A stretch of 64,000 nt of DNA from Rhodobacter sp. (GTDB lineage: Bacteria; Pseudomonadota; Alphaproteobacteria; Rhodobacterales; Rhodobacteraceae): positions 1 through 64,000 of the forward strand of contig JAIYDJ010000114.1 in NCBI GenBank assembly GCA_027487575.1. The letters are read 5' to 3'. The position numbers were made by a program, and so were the translations under genes. Within the stretch, counting starts at the first letter, position 1. Each line of letters begins with the position of its first letter. The notes beneath the pieces are model-generated. The model made no database searches, was not told the origin of the DNA, and saw nothing but the letters and a program-made list of their open reading frames with translations. This document shows positions 15,757-25,017 of the stretch, piece after piece.

Positions 15757-17807
15757 TGGCCTTCACCCTGTCCATGCTGTTCAAGTCGGACTCCGCCCAG
15801 GCGAAGGCGGACCTGCGTGCGCTGCAGGGCGAGGTCGCCAAGACCGGCACGGGGGCAAAGGCGCTGGACACGGCCGCCAAGGCCGGGGCGGCCGGGGTCA
15901 CCACACTCGGCACCAGCGCCGATCGCGCCGCGGCGGACGTCAAGGAACTTGCCGCAGCACAGACCGCCGCTGCGCAGACATCGCGCACGCTGACCCAAGC
16001 CAACGGGATGGCCGCCGGATCGGTCGGCAACCTGGTCGCGCAGTTCAACGATGTCGGCATGATGATGGCGGCGGGGCAGAACCCGCTGATGCTGGCCGTC
16101 CAGCAGGGGTCGCAGATCAGCCAGGTCATCGGGCCGATGGGGGCGGCCGGGGCGGTGAAGGCGCTTGGCGCGGCGTTCGTCGGCATGCTGAGCCCGGTCA
16201 ATCTCGCGGTCTACGGCAGCATCGCGGGTTTGGCGCTGGTCACGCAATGGCTGGTTTCAACCGGAGCGACGGCTGACGCCGTTGCCGGGCAGTTCGACAA
16301 GGTTCGCGACGCTGTTGCCGCCACCCAGGACGAAATCGACAAGCTGCGCTTCGGTGTCGATGAAGAGTACCAGGTCGAACTTCTGCGAGAGCAGTTGCAA
16401 TTGCGGGACCAGTACAGTTTGAAGGTCGCCGAACTGCAGGGCTATTTGGGACAGACGACAGACAGTCTGGATCGACAGCGGATTTCCACGGCCGGACTGC
16501 GATCGGAGATCGAAGAGATCGCCGCTCGCTATAATGAAATCTCGGCTGTCCTCAACGAGCAGCAGAACCGATCAACGCAACTTGCCATCTTAGAAGGCAT
16601 AAAGGCGCAAGCCGCAGGCGAAGCCGCCGCCGCGCTGCGGGATGGCTTGGCAGAGCAAGACGCTCTGGCTGCAGCGACCGAGGCGCTGCGCGACATGCTG
16701 GTCAGCGCGGCCAGCGTGAACCTGTCGGGCGTGTTCGACAGTGCCCTTGGGTCTGCGGACACCCTGCTTGGCAAGGTCGGTGCCATTCTCGCCGGAGTCC
16801 GGGCGGCTGCCGGTGAATATGCCGCCGCGCAAGGGCAGCTTGGCCAGATGGCAGTCGAGTTTTCGCCCGGCGGTCAATCGTTGATCGCTTACGGCGGACG
16901 GGGCGCTCCGAACGCGGCACAAACGGCGCTTGCGAACCGCAACACGCCGCGCGCGACGGGCGGTACTGGTGTTGGAACAGGTTCTGGTCGCGGCGGCGGT
17001 GGCGCAGCGGCCGAACGCGACGCGGTGGCCGAGCTGATCGAACGCCTGCGCGAGGAACAGCAGCTGATCCTCGAAACCGACCCGGTCCGCGAGGAGCTGG
17101 CCAAGCATCGCAAGACGCTTGCCGGGGCCACGGCGGCCGAGCGCGCCGAGATCGAGAAGCTGATCATCGAGGAACAGCGCCTGAACGCGGTGCGCGACGT
17201 GATGGACGAGATCGGGCAGATCGGCAAGGACGCCTTCACCGGGCTGGTCACCGGCGCGCATTCGCTGCGGGATGCGCTGTCGATGGTGATCGGCAAGCTG
17301 GCCGACATGGCGGCCTCTTCCGCCTGGGATGCGATCTGGGGCGGCGGCGGCGGATTCGGCGGCCTTCTCGCGGGCCTCTTCGGTGGCGGACGCCGGGGCG
17401 GCACCGGAACGCTGGGCCTGCCGTTCTTCGCCGACGGCGGAATGATCTATGGCGACGGGGGCGGCACGGCAGACAAGGTTCCGGTGATGATGTCGCCCGG
17501 CGAGTTCGCGGTAAACGCCCGTTCAACGGCCCGTTACCGCCCGGTTCTGGAGCGGATCAACGCCGGGATGGACCTGCCCGGATTCGCGGCGGGCGGAATC
17601 ATCGGCGGCGGTGCTCCGCTGGCCATGGGCGGCGGTCAGGGCCGGGCGGTTCCGCTGGAGGTGCATGTCCACGGGGCTGCGGGCGACAAGGACATCGAGG
17701 AGCGGGTGCAGGCGGGCGTGGCGGCGGGCCTGACGCTTTACCGCCGCGAAGGCTTCGCCCATGACTTCAAGATGGTGCAGAAGCAAGGCGGGCGGGTGAC
17801 CGGATGA
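15756..17807 (+). CDS. Phage tail tape measure protein
   Basis: A 683-residue tail length determinant. The N-terminal part is Ala/Lys-rich coiled coil (KADLRALQGEVAKTGTGAKA); a hydrophobic glycine-alanine stretch around residues 110-165 (NPLMLAVQQGSQISQVIGPM and on) is probably the membrane-active segment. Gly-rich and charged helices follow, ending with GGGGGFGGLLAGLFGGG and the end-domain phrase VMMSPGEFAVNARSTARY. The GTG start at 15756 has GGAGA 5 bases upstream. At about 1.5 angstroms per residue, a known rule of thumb, the tail would be near 100 nm. Full length, no internal stop. Confidence 0.9.
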   Translation: MAFTLSMLFKSDSAQAKADLRALQGEVAKTGTGAKALDTAAKAGAAGVTTLGTSADRAAADVKELAAAQTAAAQTSRTLTQANGMAAGSVGNLVAQFNDVGMMMAAGQNPLMLAVQQGSQISQVIGPMGAAGAVKALGAAFVGMLSPVNLAVYGSIAGLALVTQWLVSTGATADAVAGQFDKVRDAVAATQDEIDKLRFGVDEEYQVELLREQLQLRDQYSLKVAELQGYLGQTTDSLDRQRISTAGLRSEIEEIAARYNEISAVLNEQQNRSTQLAILEGIKAQAAGEAAAALRDGLAEQDALAAATEALRDMLVSAASVNLSGVFDSALGSADTLLGKVGAILAGVRAAAGEYAAAQGQLGQMAVEFSPGGQSLIAYGGRGAPNAAQTALANRNTPRATGGTGVGTGSGRGGGGAAAERDAVAELIERLREEQQLILETDPVREELAKHRKTLAGATAAERAEIEKLIIEEQRLNAVRDVMDEIGQIGKDAFTGLVTGAHSLRDALSMVIGKLADMAASSAWDAIWGGGGGFGGLLAGLFGGGRRGGTGTLGLPFFADGGMIYGDGGGTADKVPVMMSPGEFAVNARSTARYRPVLERINAGMDLPGFAAGGIIGGGAPLAMGGGQGRAVPLEVHVHGAAGDKDIEERVQAGVAAGLTLYRREGFAHDFKMVQKQGGRVTG

Positions 17808-18460
17808 CCGTGCTGACCTTTCCCCTCGCGCTCGACACGTTCTTCGCGTCCCTGATGGTGTCCGAGATCACCTTCGACGCGCCGCCGCAGATGGAGTTGT
17901 CGCAGACCGGCGGCGGCGAGCAGCTCGGCGCAGAGATCGGCCCGCAGCTTTGGACCGGCACGGTGCGGCTGGGCATCCTGACCCGGATGGAGCTGTCGAT
18001 GCCCGACGTGCTGCTGGACCTTCTGCGCCGTCCGGGTGCCAGCTTTCTGGCCTTCGACACGCGCCGCCCGGCCCCGCTGGCCGATCCGGTGGGGGCCATC
18101 CTCGGCGCGACCGTGCCGACCATCGCCACCCTGCCATCGGATCCGCGCGAGATCAGCCTGACCGGCCTGCCTGCCGGTTACGTGCTGTCGCGGGGCGATT
18201 ATCTGGGGTGGAGCTATGACAGCGGCCGCCGCGCGCTGCACCGCGTGGTCGATGTCACGGTGACTGCCTCGGGGGCCGGGCTTTCGCCGGTGTTCGAGAT
18301 CACCCCGCCGATCCGCCCGGGCGTGACCACCGGCACCGGCGTGACGCTGGTGCGCGCGGCCTGCAAGGCCAAGATCAAGCCGGGCTCGGTCACCAAGGGC
18401 TCCAGCCGCAAGACGATCACCGAAGGCCTGTCCTTCGACTTCGTCCAGACATTGCGGTGA
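17804..18460 (+). CDS. Phage distal tail protein (unassigned family)
   Basis: A 218-residue protein directly after the tape measure gene (ATGA overlap), the position of distal tail or baseplate ring proteins. The sequence is beta-rich (SEITFDAPPQMELSQTGGGE, GTVRLGILTRMELSMPDVLL) with no catalytic motif. The C-terminus is basic (CKAKIKPGSVTKGSSRKTIT). I do not recognise a named family. The role in joining the tube to the tip is inferred from gene order only. Confidence 0.65.
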   Translation: MTVLTFPLALDTFFASLMVSEITFDAPPQMELSQTGGGEQLGAEIGPQLWTGTVRLGILTRMELSMPDVLLDLLRRPGASFLAFDTRRPAPLADPVGAILGATVPTIATLPSDPREISLTGLPAGYVLSRGDYLGWSYDSGRRALHRVVDVTVTASGAGLSPVFEITPPIRPGVTTGTGVTLVRAACKAKIKPGSVTKGSSRKTITEGLSFDFVQTLR

Positions 18461-18464
18461 GCCG

Positions 18465-19121
18465 ATGAAAGCCTTAAGCGCCACCGTCCTGACCTACCTG
18501 CAAAGCCGAGACGGCACTGTCGCGAAATCGATGCTGTGGGTCCGGGCCCGCAATCGCACCACGGGCGACGAGGTGGCGGTCGGCCTCTGGACCGGCGATG
18601 CCGACCGCGACTTCACGATCGGCGGCGCGACGCGGACCTACGCCGGTGAAGGGGCCATGTTGCCGATGGACCCGATCGTTCAGCGCGCCGGGGTCGATGT
18701 GCGCCTGCAGCGGGTGATCCTGAACCCGCTTGACCCCACGGTCGCCTATCTGACCCGCACGCTCGACCTTGGGCTGGCCCCGGTCGAACTCCACCGGGCG
18801 CTCTTCGACCCTGCCACCGGCGTGCTGATCGAAGAGCCGCACCGCGTCTGGAAGGGGTTTGTCGATTCCGCCCCGATCACCACGCCCGAGATCGGCGGCG
18901 CATCGATGGTCGAACTGACGCTCGCCTCGGCCGCGCGCCAGCTTCAGCGCGGGCTGACCCTGACCAAGTCCGACGCGGTGCAGACCCTGCGCGCGGGCGA
19001 CCGGTTCCGCCGGTTTCAGGATGTGTCGGGCTCGGTCAAGGTGTGGTGGGGGGCGTCCCGGTCGGGCGGTCCGGCCACGCCCCCGCGCCCCTATGTGCCG
19101 CCGAGGGGGTCCGACCGATGA
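18465..19121 (+). CDS. Phage tail hub/baseplate-like protein (DUF2163-like)
   Basis: A 218-residue protein with features like the DUF2163 tail proteins of siphophages and gene transfer agents: an early GLWTGDADRDFTIGGATRTY, then RLQRVILNPLDPTVAYLTR, and a C-terminal disulfide-free strand-rich part. It precedes a peptidase-like gene and the tail tip gene, the usual hub-peptidase-tip order. The match to DUF2163 is by recall and moderate. It starts 4 bases after the previous stop and overlaps the next gene by 4 bases. Confidence 0.6.
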   Translation: MKALSATVLTYLQSRDGTVAKSMLWVRARNRTTGDEVAVGLWTGDADRDFTIGGATRTYAGEGAMLPMDPIVQRAGVDVRLQRVILNPLDPTVAYLTRTLDLGLAPVELHRALFDPATGVLIEEPHRVWKGFVDSAPITTPEIGGASMVELTLASAARQLQRGLTLTKSDAVQTLRAGDRFRRFQDVSGSVKVWWGASRSGGPATPPRPYVPPRGSDR

Positions 19122-19522
19122 GGCTGCCCGACTGGAAACCCCGCCTGATCGCTTGGCTGTCCGAGGTGGTGCGCGCGCCGTTCCGGTTCGGTCAACACGA
19201 CTGCGCGCTGTTTGCCGCCGGGGCCGTGCAGGCGATGACAGGGCGCGACCCGGCCGCCCGGTTCCGGGGCCGCTACCGCACCCTGCGGGGCGGATTGCGC
19301 ATCCTGCGGGCGGCGGGTTTTGACGATCACATCGCGCTGGCCGCAAGCCAGTTCGCCGAGGTGCATGTCAGCCGCGCGGCCCCCGGCGATCTGGCCGTGG
19401 TGCCGACCACCGAAGGGGATGCGCTTGGCCTGGTGCAGGGCGAGGCGGTCTATGTCCTGATGCCCACGGGTCTGGGAATGGTTCCGATGACGCTGGCCAG
19501 CCGCGCGTTCCGGGTGGCATGA
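19118..19522 (+). CDS. DUF6950/NlpC-P60-like tail peptidase
   Basis: A 134-residue protein with the cysteine-peptidase-like opening FRFGQHDCALFAAGAVQAMT (Cys in HDC), ARFRGRYRTLRGG, and APGDLAVVPT, as in the DUF6950 family related to NlpC/P60 peptidases. Such tail-tip enzymes help the tail cross peptidoglycan. The expected catalytic histidine further on is not obvious, so activity is uncertain. The ATG at 19118 overlaps the preceding stop (ATGA) and is preferred over upstream in-frame codons. The gene overlaps the tail tip gene by 4 bases. Confidence 0.75.
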   Translation: MRLPDWKPRLIAWLSEVVRAPFRFGQHDCALFAAGAVQAMTGRDPAARFRGRYRTLRGGLRILRAAGFDDHIALAASQFAEVHVSRAAPGDLAVVPTTEGDALGLVQGEAVYVLMPTGLGMVPMTLASRAFRVA

Positions 19523-21843
19523 CCATGCGCATCCTCACGGCGGTTCTGGCCCTTCTGATCCTCCTCGCCCCCGATGCGGCCTTTGCCGGGCCGGTGTTCT
19601 TTGCGGTTCTGTCGGCGGGTGGCGGGGTGTTTGCGGCCTTTTCGGCGACGGCCGTCGGCACGTTCCTGACCGGCACGATCGCCGGACGCCTGCTGGCCAC
19701 CGTGGCGCTTTCGGCGCTGCAGGCCGCACTGGCGCCGAAGCCGACCCCGCCCGGCATCCAGACCGAGGTGACGACCGCCGGGGGCACCAATCCCTCGACC
19801 TTCATCCTTGGCACCTATGCGACGTCGGGCAATGCGGTGGCCCCGCCGATGTCGCATGGAAGCGCGGGGCGCACGCCAAACGCCTACCTGACCTATGTGA
19901 TCGATCTGGGCGACGTTGCGGGCCAGACGCTGCGCCGGATCATCGTCGATGGCACCTATGTGGCGATCGGGGCCACGGCGACATCGGACTATGGCCGCCC
20001 GCTTCTGGGCGCGCTCGAGGATTATGCCTGGGTGACCTATTACGACGGCACGCAGACGACGGCGGACGCCACGCTGATGTCGCAGTATTCGGGCTATCCC
20101 GAACGGCCCTGGGCCAGCGACATGATCGGCACCGGCGTGCCGCATGCGATCGTCACCTTCCGGTTCAACACCGAAAAGTTCACCGGCCTGCCCGAGCTCA
20201 GGTTCGAATGCGGCGGGATCCCGGTTTATGACCCGCGCCTTGACACGAGCGTTGGCGGGTCGGGCGCGCATCGCTGGGCCACCCGGTCCACCTGGGCGGC
20301 TTCGGACAATCCGATGGTGCTGATCTACAACATCCTGCGCGGCATTCCCCTGCCGGGCCTTGGTGTCTGGGGCGGCGGGATCGATGCGGCGGACCTGCCG
20401 CTGGGGGCGTGGTTTGCGGCGATGAACGAATGCGACGTGGCGGTCAGCCTTGCCGCTGGCGGCACCGAACCCGCCTTTCGCGCCGGGTACGAGGTCAGGG
20501 TCGACCAGACCCCGGCCGAGGTGATCGAGGCGCTGCTGGCGGCCTGCAACGGGCAGCTTGCCGAGGTGGGCGGCGTCTGGAAACCGCGCGTCGGCGGGCC
20601 GGGCCTGCCGGTGATGTTCTTTTCCGACGACGACATCATCGTCAGCCGCAGCCAGGAGTTCCGCCCCTTTCCGGGCTTCGAGGACCGCTTCAACGCGGCC
20701 AGCGCGTCCTATCCTGACCCCGAAGCCTTGTGGGAAACCAAGGAGGCCCCGCCGCTCTACAATTCCGTGTGGGAGGCCGAGGATGGCGGGCGGCGGCTGG
20801 AACGCGCGCTTGCCCTGCCTGCGGCACCTTACCCGGCACAGGTGCAGCGCCTGATGCGCGCCGACATCGCCGAGGCGCGCCGATTTGCCGAACACAGCCT
20901 GGTCCTGCCGCCCGACGCCGCCATCCTCGAGCCGCTGGATGCCGTGTCCTGGACCAGCACCCGCAATGGCTATACCGCCAAGGGGTTCGAGTGTTTCGAG
21001 GTGGCCGACGACCAGACCCGGCTCTTGCAGGCGCTGGTGATCCGCGAGCGTGATGCGGCGGATCATGTCTGGACGACGGACGACGAGATGCCCTGGTCTG
21101 TCGCCTCGAGCGTCACCGTGCTGCCCGTGGCCCAGACGCTGGAGGACTTCGCGGTCGCGGGCCACGAGATTGAGGATGCCGCGGGAAACCCCCGCCGCCC
21201 GGCGATCCGCGCCACCTGGGACGGTGTGGATCAGGACGGGGTCGATGGCGTCGAGATCGAGGTCCGGTTGTCGGGCGGTGCCGTGGTCACGACATGGACC
21301 TCGCCCGATGTGGCGATCGGCGAGGCCATCCTTTCGGCGGGCCTTGTGGACGGTGAGGCCTACGAGGTGCGCGGGCGGCCGGTCATCGACGGCCCGGCAG
21401 ATTGGACCGCCTGGCTGGCCGTGACCACGCCCGCGACCCGGCTGGGCCAGATCGATCTGGACGGCACGGTGATCAAGGGCGCGGTTGCGGGTCCGGTCGA
21501 TATTCCGGCGACGGTGGGGCATGTGTTTCTGACGATCGCGACCGGGCCGATCGATCCGCACCAGATCTGGACGGCTGGTGTTTCCGCCGAGCTGAAGCAC
21601 AGTTTTGACGCGGCGGTTCTGGCCTTCGAGTACCGGTTCAAGTTCGCCGGAACCTGGGAGGCCTGGATCGAAGCGGGCACGCTGACGACGACGCCCCTTT
21701 GGGATGTCGACGGTGTGCGGTCGGGCTTTGCCGGGCAGTACGAGGATGTCGAGTACCGCCTGATCGTGAGGTCCGCCCCGACCCTGAGCGCCAACAGCCT
21801 GCGCAACGTCTACATGACCGCCTTCAACGTGGTGCGCACATGA
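19519..21843 (+). CDS. Phage tail tip / host-specificity protein (J-like)
   Basis: A 774-residue central tail tip protein. The N-terminus has a long hydrophobic stretch (ILTAVLALLILLAPDAAFAG and on to ALSALQAAL), common in this group and not necessarily a secretion signal. The core carries tail-tip phrases YDPRLD, DNPMVLIYNIL, EFRPFPGFEDRFNAASASYP and PEALWETKEAPPLYN. The C-terminal part contains fibronectin-like beta segments (YEVRGRPVIDGPADWTAWL). It should attach fibres and contact the receptor. Full length, coupled on both sides by 4-base overlaps. Confidence 0.85.
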   Translation: MTMRILTAVLALLILLAPDAAFAGPVFFAVLSAGGGVFAAFSATAVGTFLTGTIAGRLLATVALSALQAALAPKPTPPGIQTEVTTAGGTNPSTFILGTYATSGNAVAPPMSHGSAGRTPNAYLTYVIDLGDVAGQTLRRIIVDGTYVAIGATATSDYGRPLLGALEDYAWVTYYDGTQTTADATLMSQYSGYPERPWASDMIGTGVPHAIVTFRFNTEKFTGLPELRFECGGIPVYDPRLDTSVGGSGAHRWATRSTWAASDNPMVLIYNILRGIPLPGLGVWGGGIDAADLPLGAWFAAMNECDVAVSLAAGGTEPAFRAGYEVRVDQTPAEVIEALLAACNGQLAEVGGVWKPRVGGPGLPVMFFSDDDIIVSRSQEFRPFPGFEDRFNAASASYPDPEALWETKEAPPLYNSVWEAEDGGRRLERALALPAAPYPAQVQRLMRADIAEARRFAEHSLVLPPDAAILEPLDAVSWTSTRNGYTAKGFECFEVADDQTRLLQALVIRERDAADHVWTTDDEMPWSVASSVTVLPVAQTLEDFAVAGHEIEDAAGNPRRPAIRATWDGVDQDGVDGVEIEVRLSGGAVVTTWTSPDVAIGEAILSAGLVDGEAYEVRGRPVIDGPADWTAWLAVTTPATRLGQIDLDGTVIKGAVAGPVDIPATVGHVFLTIATGPIDPHQIWTAGVSAELKHSFDAAVLAFEYRFKFAGTWEAWIEAGTLTTTPLWDVDGVRSGFAGQYEDVEYRLIVRSAPTLSANSLRNVYMTAFNVVRT

Positions 21844-22223
21844 CCTGGTGGGCACGCATGGACGAGACGGGCACCGTGCCCCTCGAGATGAGAACCTACC
21901 CCGCCCCGGGCTGGGTCGAGATGCCTGCGGGCAGCGATGCGACGCTGGCCGCGCTGATGCTTCAGGACGGCGTCTGGAGCCCGCGCCCCGTGCTTCCCGC
22001 CGCCACTGAGGCCATGGGTCCGGCGGGGTTGATCGTCATCGTCGAAGGGCTGCCCGGTGACGCGGTGATCACCGTCCACGACATCGAGACCGGTGATCTG
22101 CTGGCCGTGGAAAGCCCCGTTGAAGGCATCGTTGAACTGATGTTCGCGGACGCCGGGCGTTATCAGATCGACGCCTCCGCGCCGCGCCCGTGGCTGGGTT
22201 GGACCATCGGGGTGACGGCATGA
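21840..22223 (+). CDS. Phage tail-associated protein, unknown function
   Basis: A 127-residue protein of unrecognised family, beginning MTWWARMDETGTVPLEMRTY, acidic and probably beta-rich, without cysteine or catalytic motifs. It is linked by 4-base ATGA overlaps to the tail tip gene before it and the small gene after it. The position between tip and fibre suggests a connector or fibre-assembly role, inferred from gene order. Confidence 0.55.
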   Translation: MTWWARMDETGTVPLEMRTYPAPGWVEMPAGSDATLAALMLQDGVWSPRPVLPAATEAMGPAGLIVIVEGLPGDAVITVHDIETGDLLAVESPVEGIVELMFADAGRYQIDASAPRPWLGWTIGVTA

Positions 22224-22450
22224 AGGTCATTCATCGCAACCCCCCCGCGAGCCTTGCCGCCCTAGCGGCCGCAGCACGTCACCAGGCGCGCGAGGCGGTC
22301 CGCGAGGCCCGCCGTGCCGCCTTTGCGGCCGAGGCCGACCCGCTGTTCTTTAAAGTGCAGCGCGGCGAGGCCACGTCCGCCGAATACGACGCGAAGGTCG
22401 CCGAAATCCGCGCCCGCCTCCCTTACCCCGACGAGGACCCTCATGGTTGA
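22220..22450 (+). CDS. Small phage protein between tail tip and fibre
   Basis: A 76-residue helical protein (LAALAAAARHQAREAVREAR and RRAAFAAEADPLFFKVQRGE), starting MKVIHRNPPA and ending in an acidic tail (YPDEDPHG). It resembles the small helical proteins often placed after tail tip genes in such phages, but no function is known. The ATG at 22220 overlaps the preceding stop, and the 3' end overlaps the fibre gene by 8 bases. Confidence 0.6.
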   Translation: MKVIHRNPPASLAALAAAARHQAREAVREARRAAFAAEADPLFFKVQRGEATSAEYDAKVAEIRARLPYPDEDPHG

Positions 22451-25004
22451 CCTGTGCACCCTTTCCGGAACCCTGCGCGATTCGGCGGGCGTGCCGTTCC
22501 GCAATGCGACCGTCACCCTGCGCCCTGTCCCGGGCGATATCCGGGTCACCAGTGGCGGCATGATCGTGTTGCCGGTGGTTCCCGAGCCGGAGGTCTCCGA
22601 CGCGGCCGGGCTGATCGCGCTGACCCGCGCCCCCGGAAAGTATGCCGGATCGGTGCGCGACGAGACGGGCAGGGTCAGCCCGATCGAGGTTTCCTTTCCC
22701 GATCTCGCCTCGGCCCCGCTTGAAGACTATGTCGGCAAGGTTGACGTTGTGATCCAGACCAGCGCCCAACTGGCCCGCGATCTGGCGCAGCGCTACGCAC
22801 AATCGCCGGTGGACACGCCGGTTGCGGGCGGTGACGGGTTTTCGGCTCTGCACCACGCGGCCAAGGCGGCGCAAGACCGGGTTCTGACCGGTCAGGACGC
22901 TGCTGCCACCGCGCTGGCGGCCAGCCAGGCGCAGGCCGCGCTGGTGCTGACCGAGGCGGCATGGGATGCGGCTGGGCTGGGCGCGGGGGCCTTCCTCAAC
23001 ACCGGGGCCGGGCTGGCCGCAACGTCGGTGGGCGGGCAATTCCGGGTGATCGCTGGGGCCGAGCTTGTCCTTTATGACCACGAGGCGGGCGGTGTCGCGG
23101 TGGAGGTGCCGGGAGGGCGCACTTTCACGACGGCGGGCGTGCAGACCGAGATCGCCGCGCGCGTTGATGATCAGGGGATCGCCGACGACGTGGCGCTGGC
23201 CTTTGGCGATCCGGGCCTGCCCGCCGCCTGGTTCGACCATGATGGCAGTCTGCATGCGAGGCTGGTCGACCCGACGGGCGCGCCGACCTTGTCGGACAGG
23301 TTCGCCGAGGTGACGGTCGGGTCGGGCGACGTTGTGGCACAGGCGATCGGGTGGGATGGTTCGCGGTACGACCCGGCCCGCCCCGCCATGCAGCCGCACC
23401 TGTCGGACGAGTTCCGCGAAGTGCATGTGGATGCCGATGGCAATGTCCAGTACGGGCTGCGGTGGAACGGCACGGAGTATCGCGCGCCGGTCGGTGATCC
23501 GACGATTGACTATCAGTGGGTGGAAGTCGGTCCGGGCGGTCTTGTGAAGTTCGCGCAGCGGCAAGATGGCACGTTCATCATCGGACCTCGCCCCCTGATC
23601 GACTGGCGCGCTGTCATCCGGTCGGGCGATGTCTGGCTGGTGGCCCAGGGCCGGGCGTTCCGGGTGACGTTCGACGGCTCGGGCGGCGTCTATCAGTACC
23701 TCGACGCACGGGCCGAAGGTCTGCTTCTTGAAATTTGGCGGCTGACCGTGGCGACCGGCGCGGTCGATGTCATCAGCTATCCGATGACGGGCACGATCGC
23801 AGCACCTGCCGGGGTGACGATGATCGAGCATTTGCCGGGGGCGGGGCAGTCCAACCTGGTCGGGATCAGCGCGGGAACGCGGGTGACGACCGTGAACCCG
23901 GACCCGCGCATCCTGATGTTTCCGCAGGGTCCGCGCGTATTCGGGACGCAGCACGGGCAGTTCGAACAGCACATCCGCCTGCAACCGTTTCATCTGGCAG
24001 ACATGGTGCCAGGCGTCGAAATCACGTTCTCGTCCGTTGGCGAGACGGGGATGGTGCAGCAGGCGCTTGAGTATCTGCCAGCGATCGAGGCGACGACGGC
24101 TGTCGCCGTATCGGCGCATGGCCACGGGTCAACGCCCTACAGCGGGTCCGCGCCGGGTTCGCAACCCTTTCTGAATCTGGTCTTCGCAATGCGCTGGTCG
24201 CGGTGGATGGCGGGTCTGAACGGCTACGGATGGCGCTGGCGCTATGCGACCTATGATGGCAACGAAGGAAACGTGCTGGACAACGCCGCGCACCGCGTTG
24301 CGGCAATGGTGGAGTTGCAGGCAGCCTACACAGCCGAAATGCGGGCAATGACGGGCAGCTTGGACGGCCAGGTCGCCATCGTATACGCCCAAATGTCGTC
24401 CAGCGCGTCCTACGGTTTGAGCTACCTCAGCGGCATGCCCGAAGGCCAGCTTCTGGCGGCGGAAACCTATCCCGCGATCCTGAACTGCTCCGGCCCTTGC
24501 TATGATGTGACCTATTCCGACACCGCGCACCGCACCAGCGCGGGGCACGCCAAGGTTGGCCGTCTGCGCGGGTATTTCATGGGCAGACATCTTGCCGGGC
24601 TGGATCCCACGCCCCTGCGCCCGCTGACGGCGGTGAACGTGGCAAACGTCATCACCGTCAGCTTCCACGTGCCCAGCGGGTCGGTGTGGGAGATCAACAC
24701 CGCGCTGGTCAGCGACCCCGGCAACTGGGGCGTGACGATCCATGCCGCAAACAAGGCGCTGGCATCGGGCGTCACGATCACCGGCGTCACAAATCTCGGC
24801 GCGGGCGTCATCGAAGTGGCCTACACCGGCACCCTGCCGGTGGGTGCGCTGCTGGGCGTCGCCGTGGCGGGCACGGCCAATGCGATGCCCGGCCCGATCA
24901 CCGGCATGCGCAGCAACTTCGCCGCCCGGGTGACCGGAGAGACGCATTACGACGGGTCTGACCTGATCCTGTGGTCCTGCCACAAAGCCGTTCCCATCAC
25001 CTGA
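22443..25004 (+). CDS. Tail fibre with SGNH / sialate O-acetylesterase-like domain
   Basis: An 853-residue fibre or tailspike. The N-terminal ~100 residues form a small beta domain (CTLSGTLRDSAGVPFRNATV); an alanine-rich helical stretch and repeated beta units follow (LSDRFAEVTVGSGDV and the similar LSDEFREVHVDADGNV). Around residue 465 is HLPGAGQSNLVG, the GQSN serine block of SGNH hydrolases of the sialate O-acetylesterase type. The matching aspartate-histidine pair lies at SDTAHRTSAGH, about 220 residues later. It probably deacetylates a capsule or O-antigen during adsorption. The C-terminal ~140 residues are a beta-rich domain. Full length. Confidence 0.8.
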   Translation: MVDLCTLSGTLRDSAGVPFRNATVTLRPVPGDIRVTSGGMIVLPVVPEPEVSDAAGLIALTRAPGKYAGSVRDETGRVSPIEVSFPDLASAPLEDYVGKVDVVIQTSAQLARDLAQRYAQSPVDTPVAGGDGFSALHHAAKAAQDRVLTGQDAAATALAASQAQAALVLTEAAWDAAGLGAGAFLNTGAGLAATSVGGQFRVIAGAELVLYDHEAGGVAVEVPGGRTFTTAGVQTEIAARVDDQGIADDVALAFGDPGLPAAWFDHDGSLHARLVDPTGAPTLSDRFAEVTVGSGDVVAQAIGWDGSRYDPARPAMQPHLSDEFREVHVDADGNVQYGLRWNGTEYRAPVGDPTIDYQWVEVGPGGLVKFAQRQDGTFIIGPRPLIDWRAVIRSGDVWLVAQGRAFRVTFDGSGGVYQYLDARAEGLLLEIWRLTVATGAVDVISYPMTGTIAAPAGVTMIEHLPGAGQSNLVGISAGTRVTTVNPDPRILMFPQGPRVFGTQHGQFEQHIRLQPFHLADMVPGVEITFSSVGETGMVQQALEYLPAIEATTAVAVSAHGHGSTPYSGSAPGSQPFLNLVFAMRWSRWMAGLNGYGWRWRYATYDGNEGNVLDNAAHRVAAMVELQAAYTAEMRAMTGSLDGQVAIVYAQMSSSASYGLSYLSGMPEGQLLAAETYPAILNCSGPCYDVTYSDTAHRTSAGHAKVGRLRGYFMGRHLAGLDPTPLRPLTAVNVANVITVSFHVPSGSVWEINTALVSDPGNWGVTIHAANKALASGVTITGVTNLGAGVIEVAYTGTLPVGALLGVAVAGTANAMPGPITGMRSNFAARVTGETHYDGSDLILWSCHKAVPIT

Positions 25005-25017
25005 AGGAGAGACTGAC

